Part shown: positions 25,588-33,970 of the stretch, one piece after another
How positions within the stretch are numbered: the first letter of the stretch is position 1
How the letters are laid out: each line of letters opens with the position of its first letter
Assembly: GCA_019752555.1 (NCBI GenBank)
Contig: JAIELY010000004.1
Location: 104,438-168,437 of the forward strand
Source: Rhabdochlamydiaceae bacterium
GTDB lineage: Bacteria; Chlamydiota; Chlamydiia; Chlamydiales; Rhabdochlamydiaceae
Length of the DNA: 64,000 nt
Reading direction: 5' to 3'
Notes under the pieces: model-generated
Databases searched by the model: none
Seen by the model: only the letters and a program-made list of their open reading frames with translations
What the model was told of the DNA's origin: nothing
Translations under genes and position numbers: made by a program

Positions 25588-27048
25588 TTAAGCATTATAG
25601 GATGTTGAGGTCACATTTCCACCGGTGCCAGTCCAATTTGTATGGAAAAACGTACCGCGTGGCGCATCGGTTCTTTCATACGTATGCGCTCCAAAGAAAT
25701 CCCGCTGCGCTTGGATCAAGTTGGCAGGAAGCCGTCCCGTACGGTAACCATCAAAAAAGGCAAGGCTTGTACTGAAGCACGGTGTCGGGATCCCCGCTTG
25801 AGCAGCTTGCACCACCACTCTACGCCAACTGGATTCCGCTCCTTGAATCTCTTTCCGGAAATAGTCATCAAAGAGGAGATTCGCAAGGTCAGGCTTTTTA
25901 TCATACGCCTTTTTGATGTCGTTTAGGAATCGACTGCGGATGATGCACCCTGCACGCCACATGAGAGCGATCGACCCATAATTGAGCTTCCACTTGAGCT
26001 CGGATGCTGCAGCGCGCATTAACATAAAGCCTTGAGTATAACTAATGATTTTCGAGGCATACAGCGCCTGGCGGATATCTTCGATGAATTGCTTCTTGTC
26101 CCCTTGAAACGCATAAGAAGGAGGAGAAAAGAGCTTTTCTGCTTGGAGCCGCTCCTCTTTAAGGGAAGAGAGGCAACGCGCAAAGACAGATTCAGCAATG
26201 AGCGTGACTGGAATGCCCATGTCAAGAGCGCTGATCCCCGTCCATTTGCCAGTTCCCTTTTGCCCTGCGACATCGAGAATTTTTTCGACAAGCGGCTTTC
26301 CATCGGCATCGCGATGAGAGAAAATCTGTGCGGTAATCTCAACAAGAAAGCTATTGAGCACTCCTTTATTCCACTCGGCAAAAATGGCATGCATTTCATT
26401 CGCATCGCAGCCGAGCAGATTTTTAAGGAGAAAATAAGCTTCTGCCATGAGCTGCATATCGCCATACTCAATGCCGTTATGCACCATCTTGACATAGTGC
26501 CCCGCACCTCCATCTCCCACCCATTCGCAACAAGGAAGACCATCCTCTTCAGCTTTAGCAGAGATCCCTTGAAAAATAGGTTTTATAAGAGGCCATCCCT
26601 CAGGATTGCCGCCGGGCATAATGGAAGGTCCATGGCGGGCGCCCTCTTCTCCTCCGGAGATCCCCGAACCGATATAGAGAATCCCTTTTGCCTTGAGAGC
26701 TGCAGTACGCCGTTCCGTGTCGGGATAGTGGCTGTTGCCCCCGTCGATGATCATATCCCCTTTTTCTAAAAAGGGAAGACACTCCTCGATAAGAGCATCT
26801 ACAGCATCGCCAGCTTTGACCATAAACATCACTTTGCGCGGGCGTTTTAATGCGCGGAAAAAATCTTCCATCGAATGGGATCCGATCACAGAAGTGTTTT
26901 TTGCAGGCCCTTTAAGAAACTCATCCACCTTAGAAACTGTTCGGTTAAAAACAGCAACCTTAAAACCATGATCATTCATATTGAGCACGAGGTTCTGCCC
27001 CATCACAGCAAGTCCAATCAATCCAATATCCGCAGCGCCTTGTGTCAT
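25588..27048 (-). CDS. gnd: 6-phosphogluconate dehydrogenase, decarboxylating
   Basis: Oxidises 6-phosphogluconate to ribulose 5-phosphate with NADP, the second dehydrogenase of the oxidative pentose phosphate pathway. The Rossmann motif GLIGLAVMGQNLVLNM is at the N-terminus and is followed by FNRTVSKVDEFL. The family signature is visible as ISGGEEGARHGPSIMPGG, and the catalytic Lys/substrate part as GDGGAGHYVKMVHNGIEYGD. The ATG at 27048 is chosen since GGAGGAGACA directly precedes it; a GTG at 27060 is less likely. It has 486 residues, a usual length. It keeps chlamydial synteny with lepA, with the palindrome/remnant and one paralogue gene inserted between. Confidence 0.97.
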   Translation of the reverse strand: MTQGAADIGLIGLAVMGQNLVLNMNDHGFKVAVFNRTVSKVDEFLKGPAKNTSVIGSHSMEDFFRALKRPRKVMFMVKAGDAVDALIEECLPFLEKGDMIIDGGNSHYPDTERRTAALKAKGILYIGSGISGGEEGARHGPSIMPGGNPEGWPLIKPIFQGISAKAEEDGLPCCEWVGDGGAGHYVKMVHNGIEYGDMQLMAEAYFLLKNLLGCDANEMHAIFAEWNKGVLNSFLVEITAQIFSHRDADGKPLVEKILDVAGQKGTGKWTGISALDMGIPVTLIAESVFARCLSSLKEERLQAEKLFSPPSYAFQGDKKQFIEDIRQALYASKIISYTQGFMLMRAAASELKWKLNYGSIALMWRAGCIIRSRFLNDIKKAYDKKPDLANLLFDDYFRKEIQGAESSWRRVVVQAAQAGIPTPCFSTSLAFFDGYRTGRLPANLIQAQRDFFGAHTYERTDAPRGTFFHTNWTGTGGNVTSTSYNA

Positions 27049-27120
27049 TGTCTCCTCCACATCAGGTTTTCTCTTGAATCTAAAGGGAATTTCCCCTGTA
27101 ATATCTCACGCTTAAGTTAG

Positions 27121-27194
27121 GTCCTCGTAGCTCAGGTGGATAGAGCGGTCGCCTCCTAAGCGGCAGGTCGCGCGTTCAACTCGCGCCGAGGACG
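27121..27194 (+). tRNA. tRNA-Arg (anticodon CCT)
   Basis: Full cloverleaf by eye. The acceptor stem is GTCCTCG / CGAGGAC with discriminator G. The D arm is GCTC...GAGC, the anticodon stem GTCGC / GCGGC with loop CTCCTAA (anticodon CCT, reading AGG), and the T arm GCGCG-TTCAACT-CGCGC. CCA is not encoded. It lies on the opposite strand to both neighbours, amiA and gnd. Confidence 0.96.
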
Positions 27195-27197
27195 TAT

Positions 27198-27893
27198 TTA
27201 CGTTTTTAAGTATTTATCCACACCTTGAGCAATTCCAATTGCCATCCGGTTGAGATAGTCTCGGCTTTTAAGCCGATCCCGCTCATGGGCATTGGTGATG
27301 AACCCCCCTTCCACTAGCACCGCTGGCATCTCCGTTTCCCGAATCACATGGAAATTGCCGTGCTTGACCCCTCTAGAGTGCGCTGTCGTTTGATCGATCA
27401 CCCGATACAAAATGCAATTAGCGAGTCTCTGCGAAGCTCGAGAGCGCCAAGGCTCCGATGAACCATAATAAAACACCTCGATTCCATGCGCATCTGTATT
27501 CTTTGCCGAGTTAAAATGGATGCTCACAAACAAGACACCGCTGGCTTTATTTGCAATTGAGACCCGCCTTGGAAGCGATAGGTAGGCATCACGGCTCCGG
27601 GTAAGAAGAACGCGGTATCCCAACTCTTCTAAATGTTTTTTTGTAAGTAGCGTTGCAAGCAGCGTCACCTTTTTCTCTTGAAATGAGCGCACAGCAGCTC
27701 CGTGGTCTGTTCCTCCATGACCTGGATCCAAAATGATCAGCGGCGCTAGAACCTTTGGATCGATCTCTTCTCGCGAACTCTCCCCGTAAGAGGCAGAAGT
27801 ATAAGCATTCGTCGACGGACGTTTACCCGACCCACTGACCAATACACAGAGAACAAGAATAAAAACCAGGTAAAGCGCGCGAATTGAGCGCAT
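27198..27893 (-). CDS. amiA: N-acetylmuramoyl-L-alanine amidase (Amidase_3)
   Basis: Periplasmic zinc amidase cutting the bond between N-acetylmuramic acid and L-alanine in peptidoglycan, needed for daughter-cell separation. Zinc ligands are His59 (LDPGHGGTDHG), Glu73 (FQEKKVT) and His126 (VSIHFNSA). The catalytic Glu is about residue 195 (LVEGGFITN). Residues 1-22 are a signal peptide. It has no extra wall-binding domain (231 residues). In C. trachomatis amiA is directly next to murE-pbp3. Here 7.5 kb of paralogous genes separate them, although all lie on the same strand. Confidence 0.95.
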   Translation of the reverse strand: MRSIRALYLVFILVLCVLVSGSGKRPSTNAYTSASYGESSREEIDPKVLAPLIILDPGHGGTDHGAAVRSFQEKKVTLLATLLTKKHLEELGYRVLLTRSRDAYLSLPRRVSIANKASGVLFVSIHFNSAKNTDAHGIEVFYYGSSEPWRSRASQRLANCILYRVIDQTTAHSRGVKHGNFHVIRETEMPAVLVEGGFITNAHERDRLKSRDYLNRMAIGIAQGVDKYLKT

Positions 27894-28005
27894 GGGATTT
27901 CTCTCAAATTCTTAATTTTTGTGAATCAGACGCAGCGTCCTTAACGCAAGAACTTCTCTTAAATTTAGGGACTGAACGGATTATACTCAAGGAACTTCAC
28001 GCAAG

Positions 28006-28043
28006 AAAAAGGCGCCTTAAGATTTTAAGTCCAAAAGACGCCT
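28006..28043 (-). terminator. Terminator after the first cluster paralogue
   Basis: On the minus strand AGGCGTCTT pairs with AAGGCGCCT (one mismatch; arms 28035-28043 and 28010-28018), followed by five T. It lies about 20 bases after the stop of the 28064-29044 gene and is nearly identical to the element at 30474-30510. Confidence 0.75.
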
Positions 28044-28063
28044 GTATTAAGAAGCTTATCGAT

Positions 28064-29044
28064 TTAAGATGCATCCTTAGGGAAATACTCTGCAATCATT
28101 GGGAAAGAGGCTCTCAAAACCCCGTTGACAAAGCCAGAAACGCCGATCTCAAGAAAATCTCGAGCAGCTGAGCTCAGACGGCGATGATTTCCGATCTTAG
28201 CAAGGTCTTCATCGCTTAGGCAAAGCGATTTTTGAAAGACTTTTAAATGCCGTACAAACTCTTTTGGCGTTTTAGAATGTGCTGCAAACACCGCTACAAC
28301 TTCCCTTTCAAAAGAGCCATAAGTCCTCTGAATCGTTTCAGCTACAACCTTTGTTAATTCTTGTTTAAGCTGTTTTTCACTCGTAATTTTCCCCGTTTCA
28401 ACAAACGAATAAGCCCTACTAATATTATTAACTAACTGCCTCACAATCAGATCTCCCTCGCCATAGCCCTGATTCAAAGCAAGCCGATGTAGATCTTGCT
28501 TTACGTCTTTGGTTTGTACCGCAGCGAAATCTTCACTAATCTGACAGAAGCGATCTTCTAGAATTTCTTCAAGATCAGGCTTTAGCTTTTGAGATTCAGA
28601 GTCAAACGCCACTTTTTGACTGCTCGTTTCAAAAATAAAACGTGATCTTAGAGTCTGAGAACTACTTGAGCTTGAAGTGTGTGAACTACTTGAGCTTTGA
28701 GCCTTTGAACTTGAAGGGATCGGAGTGGTCAGGAAACTTGTCGGGATTGAAACGCCATTCTTAAATGATGCAGACATTTTCTCTGAAAACGCCTTAAAAT
28801 CTTTCTTTTGAGAGTGGCGTACTTGGCGTATCTTTTGTAAGACTTGGGAAACGATGCGTTTCTGTTTTGGCTCTAAATGAGAGCTCTTCCCCTGCAGCTC
28901 TTTACCGATCTGTTTAAATACTTGATATGCTTTTGCACTATCAGAATAATGACTGAGAGATTCTCTCCCTTTATTTGAAGTATAACTTGTTTTATACGCT
29001 TCATAAGCTTCACGGAAGCTTTGAACATTACTTACAGATGTCAT
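28064..29044 (-). CDS. FREAYEAYK paralogue B (326 residues)
   Basis: Member of a family I do not recognise. The N-terminal ~85-residue helical module reads VQSFREAYEAYKTSY, then KAYQVFKQIGKEL, then LEPKQKRIVSQVLQKIRQVR. A Ser-rich linker (about residues 115-135) joins it to a C-terminal module of about 180 residues. That module has FVRHLKVFQKSLCLSDEDLA and ends in GFVNGVLRASFPMIAEYFP. There is no signal peptide or membrane helix. GGGAG precedes the ATG. It has its own terminator. The C-terminal module and the DNA around the stop codon are nearly the same as in paralogue D, showing recent duplication or gene conversion. A secreted effector family is possible but unproven. Confidence 0.85.
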   Translation of the reverse strand: MTSVSNVQSFREAYEAYKTSYTSNKGRESLSHYSDSAKAYQVFKQIGKELQGKSSHLEPKQKRIVSQVLQKIRQVRHSQKKDFKAFSEKMSASFKNGVSIPTSFLTTPIPSSSKAQSSSSSHTSSSSSSQTLRSRFIFETSSQKVAFDSESQKLKPDLEEILEDRFCQISEDFAAVQTKDVKQDLHRLALNQGYGEGDLIVRQLVNNISRAYSFVETGKITSEKQLKQELTKVVAETIQRTYGSFEREVVAVFAAHSKTPKEFVRHLKVFQKSLCLSDEDLAKIGNHRRLSSAARDFLEIGVSGFVNGVLRASFPMIAEYFPKDAS

Positions 29045-29313
29045 CGGTTTTCTCCCTCTTGTTTTTTTATTTCAGCAGCACCGTCTTTTAAAGAGGCTAG
29101 GCAAAACGACTCATCTCTAAGTCGATTTTTTCGTGCAGCCACATCTAAAACGATTATTTTAAAACACCAATTATAATTAAAAACTGAAATAAAGTCAACA
29201 ACGATAAAAAGATTTTAATAAATTAAATCTGCCACAAAAAAAATAATTTAATAACAGATTGCCCTCTTCGCACCAAAAGATCCTTAAAGGTGCTTAGCGC
29301 GAAATTTCCAAAT

Positions 29314-30291
29314 TTACCGTGCATAAAGATCCTTAAAGGCATTTAGTGCGGAATTTACCATTTCAAGTTCCGTTGTGAGAGTTTTTTCCGATGTAAAGAT
29401 AATAGCTTTTAAATTCGATTCGAACGTTTCCATCATTACCAAATTGATAAATTTATCTTTTGCCTCGTTCACGCCCTTCTGCCTTGCAATCCTAGCAAGT
29501 GTTTGCTCGCTTAATATAATGAATCGAGAAGAGGATCGAGAGATACTTCGAATAGATATAGGAGATCGAGAGATACTTTCAAGGGATCGAGTGCTACTTT
29601 TGATATAAGAGACAAAATCTGCAGTAGAAGCGCATTTTGGAACGATACTCTCTAAAGCGCACTTAAGAGTTGTTCTAGTGGAATTCAGCGCCCTTGCCAA
29701 TGCGCGCTCAACCTCCTGTTTAACTTCTGCTTCACTTCTTATTTTTCCGGATGCAGCACGTGCATAAACCGAGCTCACATCTCCAATTAACTGCTTTACA
29801 ATGTTTTTTTGAGTCTCATTGAGAGCTCCTATCGCTTCTTTTTGCTTAGGTGTAAGCTCAAAATTAATCAGTTTTAAGGCTTTTGCGGATAAGACGTTAA
29901 AGGCATTTTGTATCCGAAGTTGCTTTACACGGAATTCATCCATTCTGCGTTGAGCTTCCTCTTTCAACGCTCCACTTTGAGAGGAAGAGCTCGAGCTTTG
30001 TAAACTCTCAAAGGATCCAGACATTTTCTCTGAAAATGCCTTGAGCTCTTTCTTTTGAGAGTGGCGTACTTGGCGTATCTTTTCTAAGACTTGAGAAACG
30101 ATGCGTTGCTGCTTTGGCTCTAAATCAGCGCCATTCTCGAGCAGCTCTTTACCGATGTTTTTAAACACTCGATATGCTTTTGCACTATCGGAATAATGAC
30201 TGAGAGTTTCTCTTCCTTTATTTGGAGTATAACTTGTTTTATACGCTTCATAAGCTTCACGGAAGCTTTGAACATTACTTACAGATGTCAT
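29314..30291 (-). CDS. FREAYEAYK paralogue C (325 residues)
   Basis: It has the same N-terminal module as paralogue B, with almost identical DNA over the first ~50 codons (VQSFREAYEAYKTSYTPNKG). A short Ser-rich joint follows, then a different C-terminal module beginning EEAQRRMDEFRVKQLRIQNA. It contains FVSYIKSSTRSLESISRSPI and lacks the FP-x-x-x-x-YFP end. The region around residues 245-262 is an SISRSPISIRSISRSSSR-like Ser/Arg tract that looks like a local repeat expansion. The module matches the middle of paralogue D. No signal peptide is present. The upstream DNA resembles that of B and E, so each may have its own promoter. Confidence 0.85.
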   Translation of the reverse strand: MTSVSNVQSFREAYEAYKTSYTPNKGRETLSHYSDSAKAYRVFKNIGKELLENGADLEPKQQRIVSQVLEKIRQVRHSQKKELKAFSEKMSGSFESLQSSSSSSQSGALKEEAQRRMDEFRVKQLRIQNAFNVLSAKALKLINFELTPKQKEAIGALNETQKNIVKQLIGDVSSVYARAASGKIRSEAEVKQEVERALARALNSTRTTLKCALESIVPKCASTADFVSYIKSSTRSLESISRSPISIRSISRSSSRFIILSEQTLARIARQKGVNEAKDKFINLVMMETFESNLKAIIFTSEKTLTTELEMVNSALNAFKDLYAR

Positions 30292-30473
30292 CGAACTTCT
30301 CCATATTATTTTCTATTTTACAAACAGCACCTTTTAAATAGACTCTGCAAAACAAATTATTATTAAATGAACATTTTATATGGACTATTATAATTAAAAT
30401 AAGCAATAAAGTAAATAATAAAGAATAAATTAAACGCGACAATTAAATTATTTAAAAACAGGTAATATTAAAG

Positions 30474-30510
30474 AAAAAGGCGCCTTAAGATTTTAAGTCT
30501 TGAGACGCCT
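30474..30510 (-). terminator. Terminator after paralogue D
   Basis: Minus-strand hairpin with arms 30502-30510 and 30478-30486 around AGGCG...CGCCT, followed by five T. It is a near copy of the element at 28006-28043. Confidence 0.75.
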
Positions 30511-30543
30511 GTATTAAGAAGCATAGGGATTTAAGATGCATCC

Positions 30544-32202
30544 TTAAGGGAAATACTCTGAAAGCATTGGAAAAGAGGCTCTCAAAACCTCTTTGACAAA
30601 CCCAGAAACTCCCATCTCAAGAAAGTCTCGAGCAGCTGAGCTCACACGGTCATGGTTTCCGATCTTAGCAAGGTCTTCATCGCTTAAGTACAGAGAATTT
30701 TGAAAGGCTTTTAAATGCGCGACAAACTCTTTTGGCGTTTTCGAATTTTTTAGAAAGACCGCTACAACGTCCTTTTCAAAAAAGTTGCGAGTGCTCTGTA
30801 TCGCTTGTGCGACAGCGCTTGTTAATTTTTGTTTAAGCCGTTTTTCACTCGAAATTTTCCCAGTTTCAACGAGCGAATAAGCCCTACTAATATCCTGAAC
30901 TAACAGCCTCACAATCGTTTCCATCTCTCGATAACCTGCATTCACAACACTGCAATGTTCACTGAGAATCGACGCTCTTTTATCTCCAAAACGCGATGCC
31001 TTCTCTGCATCAGAGGGAACCGCCTCTGCGTATAAACGAATGGTATCATCATTTTTTTTACAAGATCTCGAGTAATCTTCCATAAGCTCAGAGTGAATCT
31101 CTTCTAACAATTCTATGAGGGCTGACTCTATCAATGGCAGTGCAGATTCAAAGGCCTGTTTTTGTGTGAGGGTTTGCTCAATAAAACCTGATGCTGGATC
31201 TTGAGCGCTACTGCTTGACGATGCAAGAGAAGCTTGGGGAAAATATGGGTTTAACTGAGGAAAAAGAGCCTTTAAATTGGCTTCAAAAGATCCCATTGTC
31301 AAGCTGATAAACTCATCTTTTGCCCCTTTCACGCTCTTGTGCCTTGCAATCTTCTCAAGCTTTTGATCGGTTAACATAAAGGACTGAGAGAAACTCTTGA
31401 TACAAGAGACAAAATCTTTAGTAGAAGCAGGTTTTAGAGCCATGCTCTCTAAAGCGTAGTGAAGAGATGCTCTAGTGGAATTCAGCGCCGTTGCGACTGC
31501 ACTTATAAGAGACTCTTTAAGTTCTGCTTCGCTTGTGATTTGTCCCACTGCAGCACGCCGATAAGCTATGCTCACATCTGCCATTAACCGCTTTACAATG
31601 TTTTTTTGAGTCTCATAACCAGCGCGTATCGCGCGGACTTGCTTGTTTGCCGTTATTTGCACCCCTTTGGGTTCTTTTTTTAACGCGGCAAGATCAAGAT
31701 CAATGAGTTTTAAAGCTCTTGCGTATAGTGCATTAAATGCTTTTTGTATCTCAGGCTGATTTGCATGAAATTCATCCATTCTGCGTTGAGCCGTCTCTGT
31801 CAACGCTCTACTTGCAGAAGAGGAGCTCGAACAACTTAAAGGGATCGGAGTGGTCAAGAGACTAGCGGGAGGAGCTATCGAAAAAAGGCTATTCGGAAGG
31901 GAGGTGCCTTTTCTGAAGAAGGACGACATGTTTTCGTTAAATGCCTTGAGCTCTTGCTTTTGAGAGTGGCGTACTTGGCTCATCTTTTCTAAGACTTGAG
32001 AAACGATCCGTTTCTGTTTTGGCTCTAAATGAGAGCTCTGTCCCTGCAGCTCTTTACCGATCTTTTTAAACGCTCGATATGCCTTTTCACTAGCGGAATA
32101 ATGATTGAGGCTCTCCCCCCCTTTAGCTTTTATCTCATGATAACTTGCTTTATAAGCCTCATAAGCCCCACGGAAGCTTTGAATATGGGTCGCAGATGTC
32201 AT
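30544..32202 (-). CDS. FREAYEAYK paralogue D (552 residues, two C-terminal modules)
   Basis: The N-terminal module (IQSFRGAYEAYKASYHEIKA) is followed by two tandem C-terminal modules. The first (about residues 135-325) matches paralogue C at its start (TAQRRMDEFHANQPEIQKAF) and ends FEANLKALFPQLNPYFP. The second (about 340-552) matches paralogue B and ends GFVKEVLRASFPMLSEYFP. The protein thus looks like a C-type plus B-type fusion. It starts 43 bases after paralogue E, so E and D are probably co-transcribed. It ends at a terminator shared in sequence with B. No signal peptide, membrane helix or catalytic motif was noticed. Function is unknown. Confidence 0.85.
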   Translation of the reverse strand: MTSATHIQSFRGAYEAYKASYHEIKAKGGESLNHYSASEKAYRAFKKIGKELQGQSSHLEPKQKRIVSQVLEKMSQVRHSQKQELKAFNENMSSFFRKGTSLPNSLFSIAPPASLLTTPIPLSCSSSSSASRALTETAQRRMDEFHANQPEIQKAFNALYARALKLIDLDLAALKKEPKGVQITANKQVRAIRAGYETQKNIVKRLMADVSIAYRRAAVGQITSEAELKESLISAVATALNSTRASLHYALESMALKPASTKDFVSCIKSFSQSFMLTDQKLEKIARHKSVKGAKDEFISLTMGSFEANLKALFPQLNPYFPQASLASSSSSAQDPASGFIEQTLTQKQAFESALPLIESALIELLEEIHSELMEDYSRSCKKNDDTIRLYAEAVPSDAEKASRFGDKRASILSEHCSVVNAGYREMETIVRLLVQDISRAYSLVETGKISSEKRLKQKLTSAVAQAIQSTRNFFEKDVVAVFLKNSKTPKEFVAHLKAFQNSLYLSDEDLAKIGNHDRVSSAARDFLEMGVSGFVKEVLRASFPMLSEYFP

Positions 32203-32245
32203 CGATCTTCTCCATCTTGTTTTTTTATTTCGAAATCTCCACGCA

Positions 32246-33787
32246 TTAAGCAGGAAAATACTCTACTAACATCGGGAACGCTGGTTTAAGAGCTCTCTCG
32301 ACAAATGCTGTGGCTCCTATGCTGCAAAACTCTGTTGCAGCTGTATGAACATGTCTGTGTCTTGCAATTTTAGCTAGATCAGCATCGGTTAAATAAAACG
32401 ATTGTTGCAGAGGTCTTAATTGATTGACAAACTGTTTGTACGTTCTCGAATTCTTCGCATACCCAGCCGCAAGCTCTTCAAAAGAGTCTCTAGTCCTTTG
32501 AACTGCATGAGCCACAACCAATCGAAACGCTTGCGTTAGCTCTTTTTCATTTGAAATACGCTTGATTCCCACTCTTGAAAGCGTTTTTGGACCGACAAGC
32601 CGGAAAACGTTAGAAACGTCACTCACAAGCTCTGTGACAATGTTTTGCATTTGTTCAAGAGGTTGCTTAGCGACTGGCAATGCGGATTCAAATGCGACTT
32701 GCTTTTGTTTGACTTGCAAATCAAAACCCGTGCTGGAAAGGCTCCAAACAGAAGGAACGCTACTGCTTGATGCCACATCAGCATTCGAAGAAAAATACGG
32801 AACTAACATCGGAAGCAAAGCCTTTAGATCGTTTTCAAAAGAGGCTCTTGTCAACCGAACAAACTCCGCTGCCGCATCGTCCAAACGGGGATGTTTTGCA
32901 ATTTCAAGAAGATCGGCATGGGATAAGTGAAGCGACTTTTGAAACATTCTGATGCGATACACAAACTCTGCAGTAGAAGTTGAATTCTTTTTGAAGACAC
33001 TAGAGACATGACACTCAAAAGAGGTTTGAGCAGCGCTCATGGCATTCTGTACGATTTCATCAAATAAAGTATCAAGATCGTCTTTGTTTGCGACAAATCC
33101 TAATGACACCTGCTGGCAAATCGAATCTACAGCATGAATAAGCACGAGACCAATCTCTTCAGAGGTTTTAAGCCCCTGACGGAGCGCCTCAGTATATTCT
33201 TGACGCTCTGCTTGAGAAATTCTATCTCCTTTTACATGAAGGGTGTCAGAGTGAATCTGTAGAAGAGTGGCAGCAATCGCATTTTGAAAAGCCGTTTCCC
33301 TCTTAGACGTTTCGGCTCGTAGGTTTTGTCGGAAAGCCGTAATCCGTGCGTCTTCGCAAGGTTTGGGAGATGAAGCGTTAATGGAAGCTTGTTCTTTCTT
33401 TACGGCCATGATTTCTAAAAGCGTATTAAAGAATGGCGGTTCGAAAAACGTTGAACTCTTTTGCACTTGAGAAGAGGCGCTTGTTGTACTTGTTGCAGTT
33501 GCCTTGGTAAAAGAAGATGTTATTTTTTCATTTGCATCTGCCTTTTGAGAATGGCGTACTTGGCGTATCTTTTCTAAGACTTGAGAAACGATCTGTTTTT
33601 GTTTTGGCTCTAAATGAGAGCTCTGCCCCTGCAGCTGTTTACCGATCTTTTTAAACGTTCGATATGCCTTTTCACTAGTGGAATAATCATTGAGCCTCTC
33701 TTCCCCTTTAGCTTTTATCTCATGATAACTTGCTTTATAAGCTTCATAAGCCTCACGAAAGCTTTGAACATGGATCGCAGATGTCAT
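32246..33787 (-). CDS. FREAYEAYK paralogue E (513 residues, two C-terminal modules)
   Basis: The N-terminal module (VQSFREAYEAYKASYHEIKA) is nearly identical to that of D. Two further modules follow. The first ends ASFENDLKALLPMLVPYFS near residue 345. The second ends AFVERALKPAFPMLVEYFP at the C-terminus. Each contains the motif F-x-L-S/T-x-A-D-L-x-x-IA-x-H ahead of its end (LHLSHADLLEIAKH and FYLTDADLAKIARH). There is no signal peptide or membrane helix. A Ser/Thr/Ala linker (about residues 95-115) joins the parts. It is the first gene of an E-D pair. Function is unknown. Confidence 0.85.
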   Translation of the reverse strand: MTSAIHVQSFREAYEAYKASYHEIKAKGEERLNDYSTSEKAYRTFKKIGKQLQGQSSHLEPKQKQIVSQVLEKIRQVRHSQKADANEKITSSFTKATATSTTSASSQVQKSSTFFEPPFFNTLLEIMAVKKEQASINASSPKPCEDARITAFRQNLRAETSKRETAFQNAIAATLLQIHSDTLHVKGDRISQAERQEYTEALRQGLKTSEEIGLVLIHAVDSICQQVSLGFVANKDDLDTLFDEIVQNAMSAAQTSFECHVSSVFKKNSTSTAEFVYRIRMFQKSLHLSHADLLEIAKHPRLDDAAAEFVRLTRASFENDLKALLPMLVPYFSSNADVASSSSVPSVWSLSSTGFDLQVKQKQVAFESALPVAKQPLEQMQNIVTELVSDVSNVFRLVGPKTLSRVGIKRISNEKELTQAFRLVVAHAVQRTRDSFEELAAGYAKNSRTYKQFVNQLRPLQQSFYLTDADLAKIARHRHVHTAATEFCSIGATAFVERALKPAFPMLVEYFPA

Positions 33788-33970
33788 TGATCTTCTCCGT
33801 CTTTTATTATTTCAGAAACAGCGTCACTTAAAGAGGCTCCGCAAAACGATTGGATATTAAATGTTTTTTCACAGCTGCACTTCAAAGACCATTTTTTAAC
33901 TGTTAATTTTAATTAAAAATAACAATTAAGTCAACAAGAACAAAAAAACACGAAATAAATAAAATATTAT

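Noticed and set aside
26032..26769. 245-codon ORF antisense to gnd
   Set aside because: Lies wholly within gnd, which has all its motifs; a shadow of its codon bias.
28064..33787. Repeated DNA blocks considered as a CRISPR array or insertion sequences
   Set aside because: Repeats are long, coding and irregular; no short regular repeats with spacers, no transposase, no terminal repeats.
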